In this document: in pieces, positions 15,609 through 25,320 of the stretch
Position numbering within the stretch: position 1 is the stretch's first letter
Layout: every line of letters starts with the position of its first letter
Origin: Scatosoma sp002474405
GTDB lineage: Bacteria; Bacillota; Clostridia; Christensenellales; Borkfalkiaceae
Direction: 5' to 3'
NCBI GenBank assembly: GCA_937892545.1
Contig: CALAFO010000016.1
Coordinates: 31,192 to 95,191, forward strand
DNA length: 64,000 nucleotides
Notes under the pieces: model-generated
What the model saw: only the letters and a program-made list of their open reading frames with translations
Databases searched by the model: none
Told to the model about the DNA's origin: nothing
Position numbers and translations under genes: made by a program

Positions 15609-18600
15609 TATGCGTTGTTCTCCTTTGCCCCGAACACGGCATACAGCACCACATAGCCGTTGTATTTGCCCGTCTGCTCGTTTTTGCCGGAAAAGCTCTG
15701 TTCCAGAGGCGTGGTTTCAATATCGATTCTCGTTAAAACGCCGTCCTTCATCGCCGCCCAGTACTTGAATTCTTTTGCGGAATCCGAGCACTGCACGCTT
15801 CCGAGCATATTCAGTTTCGCCGCGGAAATTTTTGCCGCAAGGGTGAACCCTTCAAGGCAATTCATATCCGCGCCCGGCTGGTTGCGGAAAGACAGCTTGT
15901 TGCCCTCTTCGTCCAGCGCCTGATACGATACGCTGAGCTTGCGCTTCAGGATAAGTTTCAGCGTGAAGCCCTCGGTTACGCGATAGCCGTTCGTGAAAGC
16001 CTTATCCGTAGAGCCTACTTCCAGCACGTCTCTGTAAACGAACCCCGCACCCGACGAATCCAGGAAAATCGGCTTGTCGGCACGCCATTCCACGGCTTCG
16101 TAATCTTTGAATTTATCGAACTCGTATTTACTGCGGAAATCGAACAGGCTGACGGTGTAAATGCCGCCCGTCGTGGGACGATAGTACGTGCGTTCGTCCA
16201 GAAATTCTTCTTCGCCGTCCACTTCTATCGTGGCGCTTACTTTGATGCCCCGATCCCACAGCGCGTAAACGACGGGATTCACGGTTTTCAGCGTGATGCC
16301 GAGGCGCCCGATGGCGGAACCCGTCGAGAACAGACGATCGTCCCCGTTCCACGAAGAACTCCAGCCCCAGAGGCGATCGGAACTTTCGATAAACATATTG
16401 TAATCGGGCGAGGCGTTTGTTTTCGCCATGCTTACCGTAACGGTGTAATACTGGTAGCCGTCCTTTTCGATATAATTTACTTTCGTTGCGTCGAACGGGT
16501 GATCGATATCGGTAACATACGTTACGGTGATATCGCAGTTTCTGTCGTATACCGTTACTTTCTGCGCGAATTTGGCATTCAGAGAGTATTCGTTGAGGCT
16601 TTCCACCGGCGGATTATAATAGCAATCGAAAATGGCGTTGCCGTCGAAATCCAGCTTGAACCAGAAATCCCACACCAGCAGGTACGTGCCCTCGTGAAGG
16701 AAAGTAAAATCCGCATCGTACGTACCCGACGTATCGGAAACATCCGAATCGTCCACCAGCACGAAATTCACGCCCGAAAGCTTGTACACGTGGAAGAACG
16801 GTCTTGCCAGCGGCAGATAGTTTGCGGAGGCGATTTTCGGTTTTTCCACGTTGATTTTTTCGCCCGTGAAGAGCGCCGCGTCGCCGTTGACGAACGTATA
16901 ATCGGAGAAGTTTTTGCCGTCTACGGTGAAATTGCACATGGCGGCGAGCGTAACGGTATCGCCGTAATCGTCCGCGTATGTGAATTTCACCACCGCATAA
17001 GGTTCGCCTTCTACCAGCGCCCACGCTTCCGAAAGGCGGCTGACGGTAACGGTGGAATTTTTCAGAAATACGTTGCAGGAAACCAGCGGCAGATCGTACA
17101 CGGACGTTACGCCGCTATCCGTAACGCGCAACGAATACGTTACGGGGATTGTTAAGAATTGTTCTTCGCTGTTCACGATGACGGACTGCACTTCGTCGTA
17201 CGTAACTTCCGAGCGGACTTCTTTGCCGTCCTCCGTTTTTTTGTACTGCAGATCGCCGCCGCTCACCGTTTCTCCCGCCGAAACAAACGCGTAGTCGCCT
17301 ACCGCTTCGGCGGTGTATTCCAGCCATACCGAGCGGAATTCGCCGAACCTGTTTACAAGGCGGATTTCCAGCCGCATTCTCGATTCCGTCATCTCAAATA
17401 CGTTGATGGCTTCGTAACCGTCGGAAAACTGATTGTATACGTGGCGGTAAATTCCGTTGACATATTCGTACACCGCCGCCCGCAAAAAGTCGGTGCGAGG
17501 TTCGGAATCGTCGTATTTTTTCAGGCTGTACGAGGTGTATTTATCGCCGAGCCACATCCACGTTACTTCGGGCACGGGAACGTAATTTTTGATTTTGTAG
17601 CTTTTTTCCGTCTTGTATACGCCTTCCTTTTCATCGTACGTCCATTCGTCCGAATGAATTTTATATTCCGGTTCTTCTTCCGGCAGCAGCGTTACAAGGC
17701 AGGTACGCGTTTTATCGTTCAATTTTTCGGTGTAGAGAATCGCCACGCCGCTATTGCCCATTTCGAACGAGCGGGAAAGCGAAACGGGTTTCGAAAAATC
17801 CGCGTTGTTGCTTTTATCCAGCGAATACGCCTGCCACGAAAGATTTGCTGCCGTAACGGTGGGATATACCGTTTCCGTGTACAGCGAAAGCAAATCCACC
17901 GATTCGCCCGCTTTCACCGTTTTGCCGATATCCGTCTTTTCGATGGTGAAATTCGTGGCGGCGGCATCAATAAGCGTTAAAAAGTTGGTTGCCGCGGAGT
18001 ATAATTCGCCGTCCGTTTTCGGGTTGTAGCCGAACACGTCGTACGTTAAATCGAAATACGAAAACGCGTATTGCATTTCCGAAAGATTGCCTGCCGCCGT
18101 CTGCGCGGTGGGCGCGATGGTCATTTTGCAATCAAAATTTTTGCTGCCCGAATTGCCGCCGTCCGTGGAGGCAAAGAACATATTGACCATGCGGATAGAC
18201 AGGCTGTAATTCTGCAGCAAATCGAACACCGCGTTGCTATCGGCGAAGTCTGCCGCCGTAGAACCCGCATAAATCGCGGCGGACTTACGGTAGGTGAAAC
18301 TATCCCCCGAAACGGGCGTGTAGTTCCAGTCCGTAATGCGCACCATGCTGTCGTACGAAATCGTGAGGCGGCGATACGAAAACGGGAAGCTGAACATCTG
18401 TTCCATGGCGCCCGTGGAACCGCCGTACAAAATGACGTCGTTCGTGAGAGAATCGCCTAAGTCGAACGTGTAATAGTACGCGCCCGAATCGGCGTGAAAT
18501 TCGTAGGTTAGCGAACCCCAGTTTTTGGCTTTCAGCAGTTTGGGGCGATAGTAGCTGTTATAATCGGGATCGTCGTCCGCGATATTCACCACGTTGCTCT

Positions 18601-19693
18601 GATCGGTGAGGAAGTACGCGAAATCGCGGCAGTAGCCCGTGGTGCGGTTGAAATAATCGTTGCCCGAAAGGTTTCCCAGAATATCGGAATTGTACGCGCT
18701 AAGCGGCTTCACCAGCGTATAATGCCCGTTTTCCGCCACGATGTACGCATACACGGGGTGGAAATAATCCAGCATGCCGGGGTTTTTGTTCAGCCCCGTA
18801 TAATGCGTGGGCACCAGATATACGCCGTTATCCAGCTTGCCTTCCGTATTGACGAACGATTTGGAAAAGCCGATAAACCGCGTGATGCGGAAGCTGACTT
18901 TGTACGAAACGGAGCACTGTTCGCGATTTTCGCCGTCCTCCAGCTTCGCCGCCCAGTTGTAATATGCCACGTTCAGCGTGATTTCGTCCGCCAAATCCAG
19001 CCCCGAAATATCGTAGTAAATCGTCTGAATGACGCTGGTGCGATCGAGAATGGACAAGCCCTCGTTGATTCTTGCTTCGGGATCGGTTACGGTGTACGTC
19101 TGCACTTCGAATTCGCCGCCGCCACCTTCCGAAAAGATAGGTCCGCGCACGCGGCTGTTGTACTGAATACGCAAAAACGCGCCCTGATCGTTCTTTTCTA
19201 CATACGTTTCGGCGGCGACGATATCTTCGGCAAGATTATACCAGCCGTATTTATCGGCAAGAATACCTTTCACCAAGCTATCTTCTACGATATGCGCTTC
19301 GAAATCGATATCGTACGTGCCGTTATTAACGATAGCTTCCTTTTCCCACTTCGGGTAAAGGGTAACGTTTTTCATCTGCCAGTATAAATCGCCGTTTTCC
19401 ACATCGCAAACTTTTGTTAAAGCGGAATCGAAATACCACCCGGCAAAAACGTAGCCCACCTTTTCCGGCGTGGGAAGTACGGGCATATTGTTTGCCGAAT
19501 AATACATATCGGAAATGGGCGAAGCAAGATTCTTCGCGTCGAACGTAATTTTATATTGTGTGTTACCGTACTTATCGATGATGGCGTCTTTCGGATCTGA
19601 CGGAGTAACCGCTGCGGCGCAGCCCGCCGCGCCGAACGCACAAAACAACACCGTCAGCCCGGCAACCAACCGCATAATCGTCTTTCTTTTCAA
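15608..19693 (-). CDS. Large secreted lipoprotein with InlB B-repeat domain
   Basis: A 1361-aa lipoprotein. The TTG at 19693 is chosen as start because GGAGG lies 7 bases upstream, giving MKRKTIMRLVAGLTVLFCAF and the lipobox FGAAGC (Cys25). Residues about 45-115 form an InlB B-repeat (Listeria-Bacteroides repeat) with VGYVFAGWYFDSALTKVCDV and VTLYPKW. The remaining roughly 1200 residues are beta-rich, tyrosine- and aspartate-rich segments without a family I recognise, which suggests several adhesin- or receptor-like domains. It follows the leucine-rich lipoprotein gene in the operon and is coupled by TAATG to the NEAT-like gene. It is probably anchored outside the membrane as a binding protein or adhesin. 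Confidence 0.85.
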   Translation of the reverse strand: MKRKTIMRLVAGLTVLFCAFGAAGCAAAVTPSDPKDAIIDKYGNTQYKITFDAKNLASPISDMYYSANNMPVLPTPEKVGYVFAGWYFDSALTKVCDVENGDLYWQMKNVTLYPKWEKEAIVNNGTYDIDFEAHIVEDSLVKGILADKYGWYNLAEDIVAAETYVEKNDQGAFLRIQYNSRVRGPIFSEGGGGEFEVQTYTVTDPEARINEGLSILDRTSVIQTIYYDISGLDLADEITLNVAYYNWAAKLEDGENREQCSVSYKVSFRITRFIGFSKSFVNTEGKLDNGVYLVPTHYTGLNKNPGMLDYFHPVYAYIVAENGHYTLVKPLSAYNSDILGNLSGNDYFNRTTGYCRDFAYFLTDQSNVVNIADDDPDYNSYYRPKLLKAKNWGSLTYEFHADSGAYYYTFDLGDSLTNDVILYGGSTGAMEQMFSFPFSYRRLTISYDSMVRITDWNYTPVSGDSFTYRKSAAIYAGSTAADFADSNAVFDLLQNYSLSIRMVNMFFASTDGGNSGSKNFDCKMTIAPTAQTAAGNLSEMQYAFSYFDLTYDVFGYNPKTDGELYSAATNFLTLIDAAATNFTIEKTDIGKTVKAGESVDLLSLYTETVYPTVTAANLSWQAYSLDKSNNADFSKPVSLSRSFEMGNSGVAILYTEKLNDKTRTCLVTLLPEEEPEYKIHSDEWTYDEKEGVYKTEKSYKIKNYVPVPEVTWMWLGDKYTSYSLKKYDDSEPRTDFLRAAVYEYVNGIYRHVYNQFSDGYEAINVFEMTESRMRLEIRLVNRFGEFRSVWLEYTAEAVGDYAFVSAGETVSGGDLQYKKTEDGKEVRSEVTYDEVQSVIVNSEEQFLTIPVTYSLRVTDSGVTSVYDLPLVSCNVFLKNSTVTVSRLSEAWALVEGEPYAVVKFTYADDYGDTVTLAAMCNFTVDGKNFSDYTFVNGDAALFTGEKINVEKPKIASANYLPLARPFFHVYKLSGVNFVLVDDSDVSDTSGTYDADFTFLHEGTYLLVWDFWFKLDFDGNAIFDCYYNPPVESLNEYSLNAKFAQKVTVYDRNCDITVTYVTDIDHPFDATKVNYIEKDGYQYYTVTVSMAKTNASPDYNMFIESSDRLWGWSSSWNGDDRLFSTGSAIGRLGITLKTVNPVVYALWDRGIKVSATIEVDGEEEFLDERTYYRPTTGGIYTVSLFDFRSKYEFDKFKDYEAVEWRADKPIFLDSSGAGFVYRDVLEVGSTDKAFTNGYRVTEGFTLKLILKRKLSVSYQALDEEGNKLSFRNQPGADMNCLEGFTLAAKISAAKLNMLGSVQCSDSAKEFKYWAAMKDGVLTRIDIETTPLEQSFSGKNEQTGKYNGYVVLYAVFGAKENNA

Positions 19694-19795
19694 GGGTAAC
19701 ACCTCCAAACTTGCATTAAAATAATTTTTCTTCCGACCGCCCTCCCGATTGTCCGTAAAAAACAACCGGGAGGAAAATTCGTCGGATTTTTTCGT

Positions 19796-22700
19796 TTAAC
19801 GGATAACTTTTGCGGTCATGGAACCGAGGTCGTCATCCGTATAGCCTTCGTACCAACCTTCTTCGAAAACGGAAGCGATTTTTTCATCGTTTACCAGCTC
19901 TTTCAGCGTAGTTCTCTTCTGAACAGCGCTGCCCATATATACGGGCGAATAGTTGACAGAATCAAGCATTTCCGCTTCGCAATCGGCAAACGCGCCGGCG
20001 TGAATTTTGGAAACGCTGTAGAAATAAAGACTGGTCATATCCGTGAAGAAGTAATACGAACCCGCCATTACTTCGTAACGAATGATATTCGCCTTATCGG
20101 AAATATCGCCGAGAGCGATTTTGCAATTCATCTGATTTGCGTTATAACCGCCCGCAGAAGCCACAAACTGCACGTCCCACACCGTATAAGCGGCGTCGCC
20201 TTCGCCTTCCGTGGATTTTGCCATATAGCGATACAAACCGACAGGTCTGGAATACTGCTGCAGCATAGATACAACGATATTCCCGTAGGCAAAGAAGAAA
20301 TCGCCCTGTTTCAGGTCTTCTTTCGCGGTCATCGTTCTGTTTTCTTCGCCGTCGGCAACGGTGAAATACAGCAACGTCTGCGATTTGAATGCGTTAGCGC
20401 CTACTTCTTTCAAAGAGGAAAGCGCAAGAGTAACGGTGGTGAGCGCTGTGTTTTCGAAAGCGCTTGCGCCGATTTTTTCCGGCGTGCAGGCGGACATATC
20501 CACTACCTTCAACGCCGCGCTGTTGTAGAACGCTTTTTCGCCGATTTCTTTGAGGGAAGCGGGAAGCACCGCATAGCCGAGGTCGGCAATATTCGCAAAA
20601 GCTTCGTTTGCGATTTTAGTTACTTTCAGGGTTTTGCCGGAAATCGTAACCGTTTCGGGGATAACCACCACTTTCAAGCCGTCGCCCGCAACCTCTGCGG
20701 AAGAAGCATTGTAACCCGTAACGGTAGCCGTGCCGTCGCCGTTATCGGTGGCAACGTAGCCGCCCTCGGCGGAATAATTGAACGTTACGTCGAGATATAC
20801 GTTGCTATCGAGACTTGCCGAAAGGTTATAATCCATGCCGAAATTCTTTACGGAAACAAGCGAAAGTTTGTTAGCCGTATACGCGTCTTTAAACGCGGTA
20901 TTGTTCTTGCCGTCTACGGCGGTAAGAAGTTCTTCTATCGTCAGGCGTTCGCCTTTCGTTTTTTGAATGGTTGCCTGATAGGTTTCGCCCGTCAGTTTGT
21001 TTTTATAATTTACCGTAACCACGGGCGTAAGGCTTTCGCCCGTGCACACTACCTTGGGTTTCAGGCTGGTGCTGTCGCTATATTCGTACATGGTTTCGGA
21101 AAGAGCCGCCCAACCCGTAGGATCGCCGATGAATGCGGACGCGGGAACGGTTTCGGGAACTTCAGACTGTTTGTAATTGAGCAGCGTGATGCTTTCCATT
21201 GCGCTGAAAATCGCGTAGCCCGTAGGAGCGACATGTCCTTTCAGATCGTTGGCGTACTGTTTATCGAACAGGAACGATTTGGTGGAATACTGGAACGCCG
21301 CCGCGGGATAGCCCGAAATATCTTCGTTATAGCTTACATAAGAGAACGTGGAAGGCAGCGTGAGATATTCCATGCTGCGGTTGTAATAGGTCCCTACCTG
21401 AATGCCCTTTACGCCTTCGGGTACCACTACGGACGAACCCGCGGTTACATCGGAAACAAGAATCAGATCGCCGCTATGTCCGTCTCTGTCGTCGACTTTA
21501 TAAATGTAATCGCCTTCTTTGTAGAAGTCGCCCGCCTTGGCGGTCTGCTTCGTTGCACCGAACGTGAGGTTGTTGGGAACCATGGAAAGGTTCTTCACGC
21601 TATCCGGAATAGCGATGTCGAAAGAATACTGTTCGCCTTTATTGTACTGCCCGTAACCGTTGTGGAAAGCATACGTGTTTGCCCAGAAAGAGCCGATGAT
21701 GACTTCCACGCCCTGCGGAATGGTGATGCCTTTCAGATTGTTCAGGTTGTTGAAGCAGTTCTGCATGACTTTCAGCGTAGAAGGAAGAACGATTTCTTCC
21801 ACGGCGGAAGCCGATGTGGACATCAAGCCCTGAATGGATACGATTCCCTCGCCGATAATAACTTTTTTCAGGGAAGCGCTGCTGAGGATATCGGTTTCTG
21901 CGCGGATTGCTTCCACTTCGTAAGTTTCCGCCACGCCGTCGGTTTCGAACGTGAGTTTACCGGGCACGGAAATTACGGGAACGTCGCCGATTTTCGCCGT
22001 GTTTGCGGTATCGTCGTACGTGCTGCCGCTGTACATGGTAACGCAAAGTTTACCCGTCGTTTCGTTTACCTGATATTTCAGGAACGGAGAACGCCATTTT
22101 ACGGTGATAACGGTGTTTTTATCGATTGCCGTTTTAGCGAAATCGAAAGCGTTGCCGTTTTCGTCCACATAAGAAATATCGCGGGCGGACATGTAGTTTC
22201 TCCAGATGCACTCCTTTTCCACGGTGGTAGTTTCGCCTTCCGCCGTTTTGGCTTCGTGCGTTACGGGGCTTTCGTAAACCGCGCCGGGGATTACCGTAGT
22301 GGTGTATACATCCTGATAGCCGTCGTTAAACGTAATGCGCGCAACGCTTCTTGCGTACAGATCGTTGGTATCGGCAATTTCATCCCATTTGGTGGTGTAA
22401 TTGTCGTTCGTGTACCAGCAATCCAGTTCCAGCCCCTCGCCGGGGTTGTAGGTGTATCTGCCTTTGGCGACGTCTACCAGTTTCTGCGTGCCCTGATTTG
22501 CGCCGTTGATATGTACTTCCACTTCTACGGGAATGAAACGGGCGTACACCGTGGTGCTCTTCGTTACGTTCTGCCCCGTGAAGGGATCGCCCGTGAAATC
22601 GGTATTATCGTACCAGTTGGCAAACGTATAATACGTTCGGGAAACCGTAGGAAGTTCTACCGTTCCGTTTTCCGCGGTGTATTCCGCAACCTGCTTCCAC

Positions 22701-22846
22701 TCGGAAGATTCGTCGTCTTCCATCATGAAAGTAACTTTGAGATCGTCCGCTTTCGTGGCTTTGCACGAAACAAGCATGCCGATTCCTGCAAGTAACGTTA
22801 CCATACCCAGAAGTATGGCTAACAATTTCTTTCTTACTGCTGTCAT
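19796..22846 (-). CDS. Lipoprotein with InlB B-repeats and BspA-type leucine-rich repeats
   Basis: A 1016-aa surface lipoprotein. The signal peptide is MTAVRKKLLAILLGMVTLLA with lipobox MLVSC (Cys28). InlB B-like segments at the start include TYYTFANWYDNTDFTG. BspA/LRR_5 repeats follow, recognisable as ASLKKVIIGEGIVSIQG, VEEIVLPSTLKVMQNCFNNL, LKGITIPQGVEVIIGSF and later IANEAFANIADLGYAVLPAS, KEIGEKAFYNSAALKVVDMS and KIGASAFENTALTTVTL. Such repeats mediate protein or host contacts. The AAGGAG before the ATG is well placed. It lies between the ABC fusion genes and the second lipoprotein. A 931-aa ORF on the opposite strand is a codon-bias shadow and is not annotated. Confidence 0.9.
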   Translation of the reverse strand: MTAVRKKLLAILLGMVTLLAGIGMLVSCKATKADDLKVTFMMEDDESSEWKQVAEYTAENGTVELPTVSRTYYTFANWYDNTDFTGDPFTGQNVTKSTTVYARFIPVEVEVHINGANQGTQKLVDVAKGRYTYNPGEGLELDCWYTNDNYTTKWDEIADTNDLYARSVARITFNDGYQDVYTTTVIPGAVYESPVTHEAKTAEGETTTVEKECIWRNYMSARDISYVDENGNAFDFAKTAIDKNTVITVKWRSPFLKYQVNETTGKLCVTMYSGSTYDDTANTAKIGDVPVISVPGKLTFETDGVAETYEVEAIRAETDILSSASLKKVIIGEGIVSIQGLMSTSASAVEEIVLPSTLKVMQNCFNNLNNLKGITIPQGVEVIIGSFWANTYAFHNGYGQYNKGEQYSFDIAIPDSVKNLSMVPNNLTFGATKQTAKAGDFYKEGDYIYKVDDRDGHSGDLILVSDVTAGSSVVVPEGVKGIQVGTYYNRSMEYLTLPSTFSYVSYNEDISGYPAAAFQYSTKSFLFDKQYANDLKGHVAPTGYAIFSAMESITLLNYKQSEVPETVPASAFIGDPTGWAALSETMYEYSDSTSLKPKVVCTGESLTPVVTVNYKNKLTGETYQATIQKTKGERLTIEELLTAVDGKNNTAFKDAYTANKLSLVSVKNFGMDYNLSASLDSNVYLDVTFNYSAEGGYVATDNGDGTATVTGYNASSAEVAGDGLKVVVIPETVTISGKTLKVTKIANEAFANIADLGYAVLPASLKEIGEKAFYNSAALKVVDMSACTPEKIGASAFENTALTTVTLALSSLKEVGANAFKSQTLLYFTVADGEENRTMTAKEDLKQGDFFFAYGNIVVSMLQQYSRPVGLYRYMAKSTEGEGDAAYTVWDVQFVASAGGYNANQMNCKIALGDISDKANIIRYEVMAGSYYFFTDMTSLYFYSVSKIHAGAFADCEAEMLDSVNYSPVYMGSAVQKRTTLKELVNDEKIASVFEEGWYEGYTDDDLGSMTAKVIR

Positions 22847-22927
22847 AATTTTGCTCCTTGTAAAAAATTTTTTATTGTATAATCACCGATTGCCAGATAA
22901 TTATCGTTGGAATATCGTTGCAAGCCG

Positions 22928-23011
22928 CCGACTTTGGCAAGCCGCTTTTGGCAAGCCGACTTTGAAAGACCGCCTTTGAAAGACCGCCTTTGACAAGCCG
23001 ACTTTGAAAGA
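22928..23011. repeat. Six tandem 14-bp repeats (minisatellite)
   Basis: Six contiguous units of 14 bp, each of the form CCG-(A/C/T)-(C/T)TTTG-(GCAAG/AAAGA/ACAAG): units start at 22928, 22942, 22956, 22970, 22984 and 22998. Variation is limited to a few positions. The array lies between the ABC fusion stop codon (23023) and the leucine-rich lipoprotein gene. It is non-coding and out of phase with codons. Confidence 0.9.
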
Positions 23012-23022
23012 CCGCCCGCGCG

Positions 23023-25320
23023 TTAAATATCGTAGCGCGAAAGGATTTCGGAAGGGCTTTGCGTAAGCACAAACAGGTACGGGATAAGCGAAATGCCTAC
23101 CATCAACAGCGAGCTTACGATAAACGCCGCCGCGGCAAGGGCGATAAACGCGCCGAACGCTACGTTCATTACCGCGTATCTTGCGCAGAACAGCGCCGTT
23201 ACCACGATAAAGCCCGCAAGGTACGTTGTGAGGTTTCCGAACACCGCCGCCATGGTTTCTTTGAACAACAAATTGCCCTTGTTTACGCCTATCGCGCGGT
23301 AAATGCCGTATTCCTTGCTGTTTTTCACGCTGCCCGATTTTTCGATGAAGAAGTAAATGAGATACATCAGCACCGCCACCGCGACAAACACGTACAGGCT
23401 TTGCAACGCGGTATCCAGTTCTTCTCTGTTTTCCGCCTGCTGCAGCGCCGCCAGATCCGCTTTCACCACGCCTCTATCCGTCAGGCGTTGGTTCAGCGAA
23501 GAAAGCTGTTCGCCGCCGCTTGTGGAAATTTCGAAATAGTAGTTCGATTCGCTGCCGAGCGCGTCGAGGTTGGGCGATATGTACACGAAAATGTTGTTGA
23601 GCGCCGCTTCGGTTACGTAGATGCGGATGTCCGTCGTCATCACCGTGCGCGTCAGCTGAAATTTACGGACGTACATGGGGAAACTATCGGTGAGCGATAT
23701 GAATTCCGGCGAGCGGAGAAGGGTTGCGTTGGCGATTTCCATGCGGTAATCCGCCTGCGTGGTATCGCTCATCATTTTGTAAACGGCGTTGCGGTTGATT
23801 TCCACGACGCACTGATTATCGTTTAAATCGAGCGTTTCGCCCGTGTATACGCTGATTTCCGCGGAATAGCTGTTGATGGTTTTATACGTTTCGGAATCGA
23901 TAAAGTCCGATTTGAAAAACAGGTTTGTGTTATCGGTGAAACGGATTTCCTGATACACGCTTAAAAAGTTTACGTAATCCACGCGGTTGAAGTACACGTA
24001 CGGATTTTCGCCCGCGACGATGCCGCTTACCGCGTAGTCCTTTTCGAAGAGAATCAGCGACAGAGAACGGTCGTTTTCCAGCTCGGCGATTCTTAATTTG
24101 CTTTTCAGCGTTTCGGCAAGGGCGCGGGTGATGAGCACCTGTTTGCTGCCCGGCATTTCGCCGAATTCTAGGCGCATGCTTTCCGCCGTGTCGTCGTTTT
24201 TCAGCGCTTTGGGGGCGTAGCTTGCCGCGATGCCCGAAAGGGATTGCAGGTTGTTGTAGGAAAAACTGCCCTCCGCGTAGTCCATTTCGAAAAAGTCGAT
24301 GGTGTTGTATAACGACGGACTGAGTTTTCTGACTTCCGCATAGTTGCCCATGCCGACGTACGCGCTGTTTTCTTCGAGCGGTTTGTTTTCCGCCTTTACC
24401 GAAAGCGCTTCGAACGCGAAAAACGAGAAGAAGCACACCGCCACCGCCATGGCAAAGATGAATATCTGTTTGAAAATGTTGCCGCCGGCGCCCGATTTAT
24501 CGGAATCGGCGCGGAGCGAATGCAACACGTTTTTCAAATTGAACAGTTTGCCGTTTTTCTTTGCCGTGCTCTTGTGAAAATCGGTGAGGTCGGCGGCGTT
24601 TACGGGTTCTTCCTTTACGTTGCCGTACGTGATGTCGGCAAGTTCGGCTTCGTCGATTTCGGCGTCGTCCACCAGCTGCCCGTCGACGAGTTTGATGTGG
24701 CTGTCGGCGTATTTTTTAATCAGCGTTACTTCGTGCGTTACCAGAACAACCAGTTTGGTTTTGGAGATTTCCTTTAAAATATCCATTACTTTGTAGGTGT
24801 TCTGCGCGTCGAGGTTGCCCGTAGGCTCGTCCGCAAGGATTACGTCGGCGCCTTTGATGAGCGCGCGGGCGATTGCCACCCGTTGCTTCTGTCCGCCCGA
24901 AAGCGCGTCGCCCTGTTTGTTTTTGAAGCGCTCCATATCGACGAGCTTCAACACTTCTTCGCTGCGGCGTTCGATTTCCGCTTCGTCTTTAAAGCCCGCA
25001 AGAAGCATGGCGTTGCGCATGATTTCGGCGATGGTGTAGCCGCGCTCCAGATAATAGTTCTGGAAAATGAAGCCGATTTTCTGGTTGCGGATACGGTCGA
25101 CGTTGCCGCTCATGACTTCGCCGTCTATCGTGATTTTGCCGCTGTCCGCCTTTTCAAGCCCGCCTAAAATGTTGAGAAGCGTGGTTTTGCCGCTGCCCGA
25201 TTTGCCGAAGATGGCAACCAGACCTTTATCGGGCAAATCGAACGATACGCCTTTTAATACCTGATTCCGCGCCGAGGAATGGGGGTTGAACGTTTTTTTG
25301 ATGTTTTCTACGCGAATCAT
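23023..25320 (-). CDS. ABC ATPase-permease fusion of MacB/FtsX type (second copy)
   Basis: A 765-aa protein. Residues 1-220 are a MacB/LolD-type ATPase (Walker A GKSGSGKTT at 39-47, signature LSGGQKQRVAIARAL, Walker B VILADEPTGNLD). A basic linker follows, then a helix at about residue 290 (FIFAMAVAVCFFSFFAFEAL), an extracytoplasmic domain of roughly 330 residues, and three C-terminal helices of FtsX type (YVFVAVAVLMYLIYFFIEKS onwards). Such mechanotransmission transporters work with periplasmic or surface lipoproteins, export peptides or extract lipoproteins, and do not import solutes. The ATG overlaps the stop of the homologous upstream gene by one base (TAATG). Together the two fusions could form a heterodimer serving the lipoproteins of the same operon. 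Confidence 0.93.
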   Translation of the reverse strand: MIRVENIKKTFNPHSSARNQVLKGVSFDLPDKGLVAIFGKSGSGKTTLLNILGGLEKADSGKITIDGEVMSGNVDRIRNQKIGFIFQNYYLERGYTIAEIMRNAMLLAGFKDEAEIERRSEEVLKLVDMERFKNKQGDALSGGQKQRVAIARALIKGADVILADEPTGNLDAQNTYKVMDILKEISKTKLVVLVTHEVTLIKKYADSHIKLVDGQLVDDAEIDEAELADITYGNVKEEPVNAADLTDFHKSTAKKNGKLFNLKNVLHSLRADSDKSGAGGNIFKQIFIFAMAVAVCFFSFFAFEALSVKAENKPLEENSAYVGMGNYAEVRKLSPSLYNTIDFFEMDYAEGSFSYNNLQSLSGIAASYAPKALKNDDTAESMRLEFGEMPGSKQVLITRALAETLKSKLRIAELENDRSLSLILFEKDYAVSGIVAGENPYVYFNRVDYVNFLSVYQEIRFTDNTNLFFKSDFIDSETYKTINSYSAEISVYTGETLDLNDNQCVVEINRNAVYKMMSDTTQADYRMEIANATLLRSPEFISLTDSFPMYVRKFQLTRTVMTTDIRIYVTEAALNNIFVYISPNLDALGSESNYYFEISTSGGEQLSSLNQRLTDRGVVKADLAALQQAENREELDTALQSLYVFVAVAVLMYLIYFFIEKSGSVKNSKEYGIYRAIGVNKGNLLFKETMAAVFGNLTTYLAGFIVVTALFCARYAVMNVAFGAFIALAAAAFIVSSLLMVGISLIPYLFVLTQSPSEILSRYDI

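Noticed and set aside
20000..22795. A 931-codon open frame on the plus strand opposite the leucine-rich lipoprotein gene
   Set aside because: It has no ribosome binding site, no recognisable domain and a His/Arg/Phe-rich composition typical of the antisense frame of a GC-skewed gene; the minus-strand lipoprotein is clear.
22928..23011. CRISPR array
   Set aside because: The 14-bp units are directly adjacent with no spacers; it is a minisatellite.
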